NCBI RefSeq assembly: GCF_004342985.1
Contig: NZ_SMBO01000001.1
Coordinates: 1,488,001 to 1,552,000, forward strand
DNA: 64,000 nt
Direction of reading: 5' to 3'
From: Novosphingobium sp. PhB57
GTDB taxonomy: Bacteria > Pseudomonadota > Alphaproteobacteria > Sphingomonadales > Sphingomonadaceae
In this document: piece after piece, positions 57,625 through 64,000 of the stretch
Position numbering within the stretch: the first letter of the stretch is position 1
Layout: each line of letters starts with the position of its first letter
Program-made: the position numbers and the translations under genes
Notes under the pieces: model-generated
What the model was told of the DNA's origin: nothing
The model's database searches: none
Seen by the model: the letters and a program-made list of their open reading frames with translations, nothing else

Positions 57625-57785
57625 CGATCCGAGTCCTTCTCAACTGGCTTGCCGGAACAAGTCCGGCAGTTCCTAAAAAGACAGGCCCACGAGGGGCCCG
57701 AGTCGCCCCGACGGGCGAAGTGCGGCCATTTGCCGCATTCACCCGCGAAGGTCAACACTCTTGTCCGGCCTTGAGGCCGAGGTCC
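57625..57785 (-). promoter_or_regulatory. rpsQ-rplN spacer with terminator-like and leader hairpins
   Basis: In transcript order there are GGCC-TCAA-GGCC, TGCGGC-AAAT-GGCCGCA, then GGCCC-CTCGT-GGGCC followed by TGTCTTTTT, resembling an intrinsic terminator. Finally TGCCGGA and TCCGGCA pair close to the rplN ribosome binding site. The 161-bp length is unusual for this position. Confidence 0.55.
57675..57698 (-). terminator. Terminator-like hairpin between rpsQ and rplN
   Basis: GGCCC (57694-57698 on the complementary strand) pairs with GGGCC (57684-57688 complement) and is followed by TCTTTTT on the minus strand. It may attenuate transcription into rplN and later genes. The stem is only about 5 bp, so efficiency is doubtful. 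Confidence 0.45.
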
Positions 57786-58055
57786 TTAGACCTCGGCTTC
57801 GAGTGCCGTACCCTTGCTCGCCTGAAGACGGTCAAGAACCTTCCAGGTCTTGGTCTTCGAGAAGGGCTTCGTCTCCTCGATCCGGACGCGTTCGCCGGTC
57901 TTGAAGGCGTTATCTTCGTCGTGAGCGTGGTACTTCTTCGAGCGACGGATGATCTTCCCGTAGAGGGGGTGCTTCACCTTGCGCTCGACCAGTACGGTCA
58001 CGGTCTTGTCGGTCTTGTCGGAAACGACGGTCCCGATCAGAATACGCTTGGGCAT
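57786..58055 (-). CDS. rpsQ: 30S ribosomal protein S17
   Basis: The 89-residue protein starts [20 protein letters not shown] and contains [20 protein letters not shown] followed by [13 protein letters not shown]. It is an OB-fold 30S protein. It follows rpmC by 12 bp and ends before a 161-bp spacer. Confidence 0.98.
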   Translation of the reverse strand: MPKRILIGTVVSDKTDKTVTVLVERKVKHPLYGKIIRRSKKYHAHDEDNAFKTGERVRIEETKPFSKTKTWKVLDRLQASKGTALEAEV

Positions 58056-58067
58056 CGTGTTTCCTCC

Positions 58068-58268
58068 TTAGGCCTGCGCCGAACGCTCGGCCTGGAGCGT
58101 CTTGATGCGGGCGATGTCACGACGCACCTGCTTGATACGCGCGGGCGCTTCAAGCTGGCTGGTCGCGGCCTGGAACCGCAGGTTGAACTGTTCGCGCTTC
58201 AAGTCGGCGAGGTCAGCAGTCAGCTGATCGTCGGTCTTGGCACGAAAGTCTTCGATCTTGTTTGCCAT
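58068..58268 (-). CDS. rpmC: 50S ribosomal protein L29
   Basis: The 66-residue helical protein shows [20 protein letters not shown] and [20 protein letters not shown], typical of L29 at the polypeptide tunnel exit. It is placed as usual between rplP and rpsQ. Confidence 0.97.
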   Translation of the reverse strand: MANKIEDFRAKTDDQLTADLADLKREQFNLRFQAATSQLEAPARIKQVRRDIARIKTLQAERSAQA

Positions 58269-58280
58269 GATTCGACTTCC

Positions 58281-58715
58281 TTACTCGCCGCCAAGGTGCG
58301 AGGTGTCGCCGAGGCGAGCCACGACCTTGGTCTTGATCGGCAGCTTCATCGCAGCGCGGCTGAAAGCCTCGGCTGCGAGCGGGCCAGCGACGCCGTCCAG
58401 TTCGAACAGGATACGGCCGGGCTTGACGCGGGCCGCCCAGTATTCGACCGAACCCTTGCCCTTACCCTGACGGACTTCAGCAGGCTTCTTCGAAACCGGC
58501 ACGTCGGGGAAGACGCGGATCCAGAGACGACCCTGGCGCTTGATGTGACGCGTGATCGCGCGGCGAGCCGCTTCGATCTGGCGGGCGGTGATCCGCTCCG
58601 GCTCGAGGGCCTTAAGGCCGTACGAGCCGAAGTTCAGGTCGGTGCCACCCTTGGCATCACCCTTGATCCGGCCCTTGAAGGCCTTGCGGAACTTGGTCTT
58701 CTTCGGTTGCAGCAT
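58281..58715 (-). CDS. rplP: 50S ribosomal protein L16
   Basis: The 144-residue protein starts [20 protein letters not shown] and carries [20 protein letters not shown] and [20 protein letters not shown]. It orients aminoacyl-tRNA in the 50S A site. It begins 5 bp after the rpsC stop. Confidence 0.98.
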   Translation of the reverse strand: MLQPKKTKFRKAFKGRIKGDAKGGTDLNFGSYGLKALEPERITARQIEAARRAITRHIKRQGRLWIRVFPDVPVSKKPAEVRQGKGKGSVEYWAARVKPGRILFELDGVAGPLAAEAFSRAAMKLPIKTKVVARLGDTSHLGGE

Positions 58716-58720
58716 GACTC

Positions 58721-59431
58721 TTAGTTCCTGCGGTCATCGCGTGCCGGACGCACGCCGGAGGTCTGCGCCTCCATCATCAGGCGGTCCTGCGCCATCGGGT
58801 CGTGGCCAAGGATTTCGCCCTTGAAGATCCAGACCTTGATGCCGATGATGCCATAGGCGGTCAGCGCCTCGGCTTCGGCATAGTCGATGTTGGCACGCAG
58901 GGTGTGAAGCGGCACGCGGCCTTCACGGTACCATTCGGTACGCGCGATTTCCGCACCGCCAAGACGACCACCACAGGTGATCTTGATGCCTTCGGCGCCA
59001 AGACGAAGAGCCGACTGAACGGCGCGCTTCATCGCACGGCGGAAGGCAACACGGCGGATCAGCTGATCGGCAATGCCCTGAGCGACGAGCTTCGAATCGA
59101 TTTCCGGCTTGCGGATTTCGACAATGTTCAGCTTCACTTCGCTCGAAGTCATCTTCGCAAGCTGCTTGCGCAGCTTCTCGATGTCCGCACCCTTCTTGCC
59201 GATGATCACACCGGGACGGGCTGCGTAGATCGAGATGCGGCACAGCTTGGCCGGACGCTCGATGACCACCTTCGAAACCGCAGCCTGGGGCACGGTGTCG
59301 ATGATGAACTTGCGGATCTTGAGGTCTTCCTCAAGCAGCTTGCCGTAGTCCCGGCCTTCCGCAAACCAGCGGCTGTCCCAGGTACGGTTGATCTGCAGAC
59401 GCAGACCGATCGGATTGCTCTTATGACCCAT
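58721..59431 (-). CDS. rpsC: 30S ribosomal protein S3
   Basis: The 236-residue protein has [20 protein letters not shown], a KH domain ([20 protein letters not shown]) and a C-terminal domain with [20 protein letters not shown]. It lies at the mRNA entry site. It follows rplV closely. The sequence is well conserved and its length normal. Confidence 0.98.
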   Translation of the reverse strand: MGHKSNPIGLRLQINRTWDSRWFAEGRDYGKLLEEDLKIRKFIIDTVPQAAVSKVVIERPAKLCRISIYAARPGVIIGKKGADIEKLRKQLAKMTSSEVKLNIVEIRKPEIDSKLVAQGIADQLIRRVAFRRAMKRAVQSALRLGAEGIKITCGGRLGGAEIARTEWYREGRVPLHTLRANIDYAEAEALTAYGIIGIKVWIFKGEILGHDPMAQDRLMMEAQTSGVRPARDDRRN

Positions 59432-59434
59432 GGA

Positions 59435-59812
59435 TCAGGCCTCCTCGACTTCGCGAACGACGATCCGCAGGCGCGAAAACGGCTTGAGGATGCGGGTGGA
59501 CTTGCCGCGACCACGAGCGTGGAAGCGCTTCATGGTGATCGACTTGCCGACCGACGCCTCGGCGACGACCAGAGCGTCGACGTCGAGGTTGTGGTTGTTC
59601 TCCGCGTTCGCGATTGCCGAAGCGAGGATCTTGCGAGCGTCCTGAGCCATCGCCTTCTTGGAGAAGGTCAGGATGTTCATGGCGTCCTCGGCCTTGCGGC
59701 CACGGATCAGGGCGGCGACGAGATTGAGCTTCTGGGCGGAACCACGGATGGTGGTGCCGACCGCAAGAGCTTCCTTCTCGCCAACGCGGCGGGGTGCTGC
59801 CTGCTTGCTCAT
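59435..59812 (-). CDS. rplV: 50S ribosomal protein L22
   Basis: The 125-residue protein has [20 protein letters not shown], the extended loop region [20 protein letters not shown] and [13 protein letters not shown]. The loop lines the exit tunnel and is a macrolide-resistance hotspot. It overlaps the rpsS stop by one base. Confidence 0.98.
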   Translation of the reverse strand: MSKQAAPRRVGEKEALAVGTTIRGSAQKLNLVAALIRGRKAEDAMNILTFSKKAMAQDARKILASAIANAENNHNLDVDALVVAEASVGKSITMKRFHARGRGKSTRILKPFSRLRIVVREVEEA

Positions 59813-60090
59813 TAGCGCTTGCCCTTCTTGTCGGCGGCGTGGCCGGGGAACGTGCGCGTAGGCGCGAATTCACCGAGCTTGTGACCGACCATGTCCTCGT
59901 TCACCGAAACCGGGATGAACTTGTGACCGTTGTAGACCGAGAAGGTCAGACCAACGAACTGCGGGAGAATGGTGGAGCGACGCGACCAGGTCTTGATCGG
60001 ACCAGCGCGGTTGCCGGCATCCTGCGCGACCTCAGCCTTCTTGAGAAGGTACAGGTCGACGAAGGGGCCTTTCCAGACGGAACGTGCCAT
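59812..60090 (-). CDS. rpsS: 30S ribosomal protein S19
   Basis: The 92-residue protein reads [20 protein letters not shown] and [20 protein letters not shown], then [20 protein letters not shown]. It is a 30S head protein. It follows rplB by 6 bp. Confidence 0.98.
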   Translation of the reverse strand: MARSVWKGPFVDLYLLKKAEVAQDAGNRAGPIKTWSRRSTILPQFVGLTFSVYNGHKFIPVSVNEDMVGHKLGEFAPTRTFPGHAADKKGKR

Positions 60091-60096
60091 CGTGTC

Positions 60097-60933
60097 TTAC
60101 CTCTTCTTCTTGGCGTGGCGCGAACGGATGATCATCTTGTCCGTCTGCTTGTTGTTGCGAGTGCGAGCACCCTTGGTCGGCTTGCCCCACGGAGTGACCG
60201 GGTGACGGCCGCCCGAGGTACGGCCTTCACCACCGCCGTGCGGGTGGTCGACCGGGTTCTTGGCAACACCGCGGGTCAGCGGGCGACGGCCCAGCCAACG
60301 GCCGCGACCGGCCTTGGCGAGGGTCTGGTTGGCGTTGTCGGGGTTCGACACGGCGCCAACGGTGCCCATGCAGTCGCCACGCAGGTAGCGCTGCTCGCCC
60401 GAGTTCAGACGAACGATGACCATACCGCGGTCACGACCGACGACCTGAACGTACGTGCCTGCCGAACGAGCGATCTGGCCGCCCTTGCCGGGCTTCATCT
60501 CGACGTTGTGGCAGATCGTGCCGACCGGCATCTGCGACAGGAGCATGGCGTTGCCAGGCTTCACGTCGGTCTTTTCGCCGGCAACAACGACATCGCCAAC
60601 GGCGAGGCGCTGCGGCGCGATGATGTAGGTCAGTTCGCCGTCGGTGTACTTCACGAGCGCGATGAAGGCGGTGCGGTTGGGATCGTACTCGATCCGCTCC
60701 ACGGTCGCTTCCATGTCCCACTTACGACGCTTGAAGTCGATGAAGCGGTACTTCTGCTTGTGACCACCGGCGATGCCACGCGAAGTGACATGACCCTTGT
60801 TGTTGCGGCCGCCGGTCTTGCTCTTGCCTTCGGTCAGCGCCTTGAGGGGCTTGCCCTTCCAGAGCGACGACTTGTCGACGAGGACCAGGCCGCGGCGGGC
60901 GGGGCTGGTCGGGTTGTACTTCTTAAGTGCCAT
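60097..60933 (-). CDS. rplB: 50S ribosomal protein L2
   Basis: The 278-residue protein has the start [20 protein letters not shown] and the key C-terminal region [20 protein letters not shown], with the histidine near the peptidyl transferase centre. The ATG at 60933 is chosen from family length, 11 codons downstream of an in-frame ATG. It follows rplW by 4 bp. Confidence 0.98.
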   Translation of the reverse strand: MALKKYNPTSPARRGLVLVDKSSLWKGKPLKALTEGKSKTGGRNNKGHVTSRGIAGGHKQKYRFIDFKRRKWDMEATVERIEYDPNRTAFIALVKYTDGELTYIIAPQRLAVGDVVVAGEKTDVKPGNAMLLSQMPVGTICHNVEMKPGKGGQIARSAGTYVQVVGRDRGMVIVRLNSGEQRYLRGDCMGTVGAVSNPDNANQTLAKAGRGRWLGRRPLTRGVAKNPVDHPHGGGEGRTSGGRHPVTPWGKPTKGARTRNNKQTDKMIIRSRHAKKKR

Positions 60934-60937
60934 CGGA

Positions 60938-61249
60938 TCAGCCCCGCACGCCTTCGGTGATGTCAATCGACTGGCCTTCGGCCAGCGTGACGATCGCCTT
61001 CTTCACGTCGCTGCGACGGTAAGCCTTACCGCGCCAGCGCTTGGTCTTGCCCTTGACGACCAGCGTGTTCACGCCGGTGACCTTGACGTCGAACAGAGCT
61101 TCGACGGCAGCCTTGATCTCGGGCTTGGTCGCCTTGTCAGCCACCTTGAAAACGACCGCGTTCTGCTCGGAAAGCAGGGTCGACTTCTCGGTGATGTGCG
61201 GCGAGAGGATCACGTCGTAATGACGGATGTCCACGTTGCTCTTAGCCAT
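60938..61249 (-). CDS. rplW: 50S ribosomal protein L23
   Basis: The 103-residue protein starts [20 protein letters not shown] and has [20 protein letters not shown], the L23 core. It docks SRP and trigger factor at the exit tunnel. Its start overlaps the rplD end by 8 bp. Confidence 0.97.
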   Translation of the reverse strand: MAKSNVDIRHYDVILSPHITEKSTLLSEQNAVVFKVADKATKPEIKAAVEALFDVKVTGVNTLVVKGKTKRWRGKAYRRSDVKKAIVTLAEGQSIDITEGVRG

Positions 61250-61868
61250 TGAAACGCGCCTCCAGCTTCTCGACCGCGGCGCGCGTCAACACCAGCGTAT
61301 CATGCTTCAGGATGTCGTAGACATTGGCGCCGACAGCCGGAAGCACATTGACGCCGATGATGTTGCGGGCAGCCAGGGCGAAGCCCTCGTTGACCTGCTC
61401 ACCGTCCATGACGAGAACCTTCTTGCCGAAGTTCGCCTTGGCGAGCTGACCGGCAAGCACCTTGGTCTTGGCATCAGCCACGTCGAGCGAGTCGACGATC
61501 ACGAGGCCGTTCTGAGCCTTGGCCGAAAGGGCCATCTTCAGACCGAGTGCACGGATCTTCTTGTTCAGCGAGATGTTGAACTCGCGGCGACGAGCACCGT
61601 GAGCCTTACCACCGCCGATGAACACCGGAGCCGCACGGTCGCCGTGACGGGCAGTACCGCCGCCCTTCTGGCGACCGAACTTCTTGCCGGTGCGTGCGAC
61701 TTCCGAGCGCTCGCGGGTCGCACGGGCGATGCCGCGGCGATTTTCGAGCTGCCAGGTGACGACGCGGTGCAGGATGTCAGCGCGCGGCTCGAGGCCGAAC
61801 ACGTCGTCCGAAAGCTCGATGTCGGCGTTAGCGGCCGAACCGTCGATATTGAGGACCTGAACCTTCAT
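61242..61868 (-). CDS. rplD: 50S ribosomal protein L4
   Basis: The 208-residue protein has [20 protein letters not shown], the extended loop with [20 protein letters not shown] and the Arg/Gly-rich [20 protein letters not shown]. In E. coli L4 represses the S10 operon by binding its leader. Here it might act on the structured spacer upstream of rplC. It starts 2 bp after the rplC stop. Confidence 0.98.
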   Translation of the reverse strand: MKVQVLNIDGSAANADIELSDDVFGLEPRADILHRVVTWQLENRRGIARATRERSEVARTGKKFGRQKGGGTARHGDRAAPVFIGGGKAHGARRREFNISLNKKIRALGLKMALSAKAQNGLVIVDSLDVADAKTKVLAGQLAKANFGKKVLVMDGEQVNEGFALAARNIIGVNVLPAVGANVYDILKHDTLVLTRAAVEKLEARFNG

Positions 61869-61870
61869 GA

Positions 61871-62626
61871 TTAGCCCTCCTGGCCTTCGGTCGCTTCGGG
61901 AGCCGCGGCTTCAGCCGGGGTCACGGCAGCGGCCGTATCATTGGTGTTGCTGGCCGACTTGATGCCGGCGGGGTACGGAGCCTCGGCGTGACGATCGACC
62001 TTGACGGCGTCCGAAACGGTGAGCCAGGCGTTCTTCGAACCCGGAACCGAGCCCTTGACGAAGATCAGGCCACGCTCGTCGTCCACGCGGACGACTTCGA
62101 GGTTCTGCTGGGTGCGCTGACGGTCGCCCATGTGGCCGGCCATCTTCTTGTTCTTGAACACCTTGCCCGGATCCTGACGGTTACCCGTCGAACCGTGGGC
62201 ACGGTGCGAGATCGACACACCGTGGGTGGCGCGCATACCGCCGAAGCCCCAGCGCTTCATGGCACCCTGGAAGCCCTTGCCCTGGGTGTGGCCGCCTACG
62301 TCGACCAGCTGGCCGGGCACGAAGTGCGAGGCTGCGATCGTGGCACCGACTTCCAGAAGGGCGTCGTCGGCGACGCGGAATTCCGCGACGCGCATCTTGA
62401 GGGGAACCTGAGCCTTGGCGAAATGTTCGCGCTGCGGCTTGGCAACGTTCTTCTGCTTTGCTTCGCCCGCACCGAGCTGAACCGCGACGTAGCCGTCACG
62501 ATCAGCAGTACGAACCGAAACCACCTGACAGTCTTCAAGTGCCAGGACAGTGACGGGCACGTGGCGACCGTCCTCCTGGAACAGGCGGGTCATCCCGACT
62601 TTCTTGGCGATCACGCCTGTACGCAT
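61871..62626 (-). CDS. rplC: 50S ribosomal protein L3 with extended C-terminus
   Basis: The 251-residue protein starts [20 protein letters not shown] and carries the peptidyl-transferase loop segment [20 protein letters not shown] with [20 protein letters not shown]. The last 40 residues form an Ala/Thr/Glu-rich tail ([19 protein letters not shown]), absent from E. coli L3 (209 residues). AAGGAG precedes the ATG. A long structured spacer separates it from rpsJ. Confidence 0.98.
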   Translation of the reverse strand: MRTGVIAKKVGMTRLFQEDGRHVPVTVLALEDCQVVSVRTADRDGYVAVQLGAGEAKQKNVAKPQREHFAKAQVPLKMRVAEFRVADDALLEVGATIAASHFVPGQLVDVGGHTQGKGFQGAMKRWGFGGMRATHGVSISHRAHGSTGNRQDPGKVFKNKKMAGHMGDRQRTQQNLEVVRVDDERGLIFVKGSVPGSKNAWLTVSDAVKVDRHAEAPYPAGIKSASNTNDTAAAVTPAEAAAPEATEGQEG

Positions 62627-62967
62627 GACCTTTCTCCTTACAGAGGCGCACGCAGGACCATCCCTCGTGCGCGTGTCCAACCCTATTTGTGATACGAACC
62701 CCGTCCGGGTCAGGTGTTCCCTGCATGCCCATCAAGGACAGCGGAAACGAGACGGGGGACGCATTCCCGACACTGCCCGAAGGCGGCGGCGGAGGTATCC
62801 CTTGTGTCCCCTTTCGGGGCGCTGTCTCTGCGGGTTTCTCCCCGCAAAGCCGGCCTCTCGGCCGACAAGGACAATTTGGATCCGAAGATCCGAATTTCGC
62901 CTCGATCGTTTAAAGTCCGATCGGAAAGGACTTTCGGGGCAACCTTTCGGTTACCCCGCAAACCGGC
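62627..62967 (-). promoter_or_regulatory. Structured rpsJ-rplC spacer: array of tetraloop hairpins
   Basis: On the transcript after the rpsJ stop the following stems appear: 62935-62958 (10 bp, GAAA loop), 62912-62934 (7 bp), 62873-62896 (10 bp with one mismatch, UUCG loop) and 62849-62866 (7 bp, GAGA loop). Then come 62829-62846 (6 bp), 62808-62819 (4 bp, GAAA loop), 62775-62784 (UUCG) and 62646-62672 (7 bp), the last just before the rplC ribosome binding site. No reading frame is convincing. Such regularity suggests a functional RNA, perhaps an autoregulatory leader for L3/L4. This is an inference without covariance data. Confidence 0.65.
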
Positions 62968-63279
62968 TTAGGCCAGCTTGATCTCGACGTTCACGCCGGC
63001 AGCAAGGTCCAGCTTCATCAGAGCGTCGACGGTAGCTGCGTTCGGCTGCACGATATCAAGCAGACGCTTGTAGGTGCGGACTTCGAACTGCTCACGCGAC
63101 TTCTTGTCGATGTGCGGACCACGGTTGACCGTGAACTTCTCGATCTTCGTCGGCAGGGGAATGGGCCCACGAATCAGAGCGCCGGTGCGGCGAGCCGTGT
63201 CAGCGATTTCGCCAGTGGCCTGGTCGAGCACGCGATGGTCAAACGCCTTGAGGCGGATACGGATGTTCTGAGCTTCCAT
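62968..63279 (-). CDS. rpsJ: 30S ribosomal protein S10
   Basis: The 103-residue protein starts [20 protein letters not shown] and has [40 protein letters not shown] and the typical end. S10 is also NusE, part of transcription antitermination. It is the first gene of the S10 cluster here; tuf, often immediately upstream, is replaced by a divergent gene. Confidence 0.98.
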   Translation of the reverse strand: MEAQNIRIRLKAFDHRVLDQATGEIADTARRTGALIRGPIPLPTKIEKFTVNRGPHIDKKSREQFEVRTYKRLLDIVQPNAATVDALMKLDLAAGVNVEIKLA

Positions 63280-63491
63280 TACCTACTACCGATGAGAAAG
63301 AGCCAAAGGGCCGAAGCCCCGTCAAATTCGAACCGCGCCACTACACGTTGACGCCGAGTCGGGCAAGCCCTGATTTCACCAAGTCCGGCAGGTTCCTCGG
63401 CGCCGCCGATGCAGTTCATCGCATCCCCTCTTCCCTGCCCCCGATCAGCATCCTACCTTGGCATGGCGACGCCTAACAGAAGGCGCTTTCA

Positions 63492-63992
63492 ATGCCCTCC
63501 ACTACCACGATAATTTCCCGCGCACTTGCCGCGCTAACACTGGCATGTCTGACACCCGAGCTCGCCGCAGCCGGCAATTCCCCCTACGGCCGCAGCCAGA
63601 CGGGAGTTCCGATCGACCTCGACGATACCGACGTGCTCACCGCTCACGCCGCCATGCCCGATGCCGGGAATGGACGCGTGGACGACGCATGCCGTGAGGC
63701 CGCCCGCGCCAGCAATGGCGGCAATGACGGCACGATCGTTGTCTGCTTCCATAACGGCGACGGCACGAACCAGCGCGTCCCAGCGTCAAAATCCGTCGAC
63801 GAAAGCACGCGCACGGGCGCAGCCTACCCGCCGGGCCTCTGGGACCTGCCCGGCTGCCTAGGCCCCTGCATCACCATACCGTTCGGCCGCGTGCCGGCGC
63901 CCGTCTACTATATCGACCTCGCGTCCATTCCCGAAGCACCCAAGGGCTCGGATGCATGGAAGATCGCACAGGGCGATTTGCGGGCCCGATAA
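63492..63992 (+). CDS. Secreted protein of unknown function
   Basis: I do not recognise this 166-residue protein. It has a signal peptide (TIISRALAALTLACLTPELA) and a mature region with four cysteines (DDACREAAR, TIVVCFHNG, LPGCLGPCITIP) that may form two disulfides. It also has a Gly/Asn-rich stretch. It is likely periplasmic. The first ATG at 63492 is used. It is divergent from rpsJ, with 212 bp between starts, and lies where tuf or str-operon genes are often found. The last 8 bases of the window are non-coding. Confidence 0.72.
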   Translation: MPSTTTIISRALAALTLACLTPELAAAGNSPYGRSQTGVPIDLDDTDVLTAHAAMPDAGNGRVDDACREAARASNGGNDGTIVVCFHNGDGTNQRVPASKSVDESTRTGAAYPPGLWDLPGCLGPCITIPFGRVPAPVYYIDLASIPEAPKGSDAWKIAQGDLRAR

Positions 63993-64000
63993 AACTGCAA

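Noticed and set aside
63310..63345. TTCGAAT-like T-loop upstream of rpsJ, considered as a tRNA
   Set aside because: Flanking bases do not form the T-stem, and no anticodon or acceptor stem is found.

Overview
The window (about 64 kb, GC-rich) looks like chromosomal DNA of an alphaproteobacterium of the order Sphingomonadales, most likely Novosphingobium or a close relative. This assignment is inferred from gene content: a SciP-type DUF1153 regulator with a CtrA half-site, promoters of the GGAAC-N16/17-CGTT (EcfG, general stress response) type, an lolC-lolD-gpx-dnaE neighbourhood, a two-subunit KorAB enzyme, and ribosomal protein sequences. No database search was possible, so the species is not fixed. 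I saw no phage, insertion sequence, CRISPR array, tRNA or rRNA.

Layout. 1-4.7 kb: the 3' end of NADP-isocitrate dehydrogenase with a double terminator, a TetR regulator beside a TauD-like dioxygenase, a PA0069-type radical SAM protein and two small exported or membrane proteins. 4.7-14 kb: an acyl-CoA ligase, the DNA polymerase III alpha subunit, a repeat-rich RcnB-domain protein, a stress-type promoter driving a small gene and glutathione peroxidase, and the lipoprotein exporter genes lolC-lolD. 14-20.3 kb: purF with an overlapping SDR gene, a PilZ protein, cyclopropane fatty acid synthase and photolyase, and a PAP2 phosphatase behind a second stress-type promoter. 20.3-33.7 kb: korAB, rppH, guaB-rsmB-TPR, two metallopeptidases, and a BlaI/M56 regulatory pair with its own operator. 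33.8-46.2 kb: sdhCDA without sdhB, a subclass B3 metallo-beta-lactamase overlapping prmA, sciP, ligA, a cytochrome P450, a TRIC-type channel and a prolyl oligopeptidase.

46.3-63.3 kb is the S10-spc-alpha ribosomal protein supercluster, all on the minus strand, read from rpsJ down to rplQ. Gene order is canonical, but the cluster is broken by unusually long spacers and one foreign gene. The spacers are rpsJ-rplC (341 bp, a string of tetraloop hairpins), rpsQ-rplN (161 bp, terminator-like), rplO-secY (about 250 bp), adk-rpsM (458 bp, with a consensus promoter) and rpoA-rplQ (219 bp, with a long terminator hairpin). The foreign gene is an ankyrin/TonB-C lipoprotein lying between rpmD and rplO, with a terminator-like hairpin upstream and a promoter downstream. 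A divergent exported-protein gene, rather than tuf, lies next to rpsJ.

The strongest candidates for something undescribed are the structured rpsJ-rplC RNA, the lipoprotein gene inside the spc operon, and the BlaI/M56 pair whose operator overlaps an apparently leaderless promoter. Promoter, terminator and RNA-structure calls were read by eye and have no experimental or covariance support.
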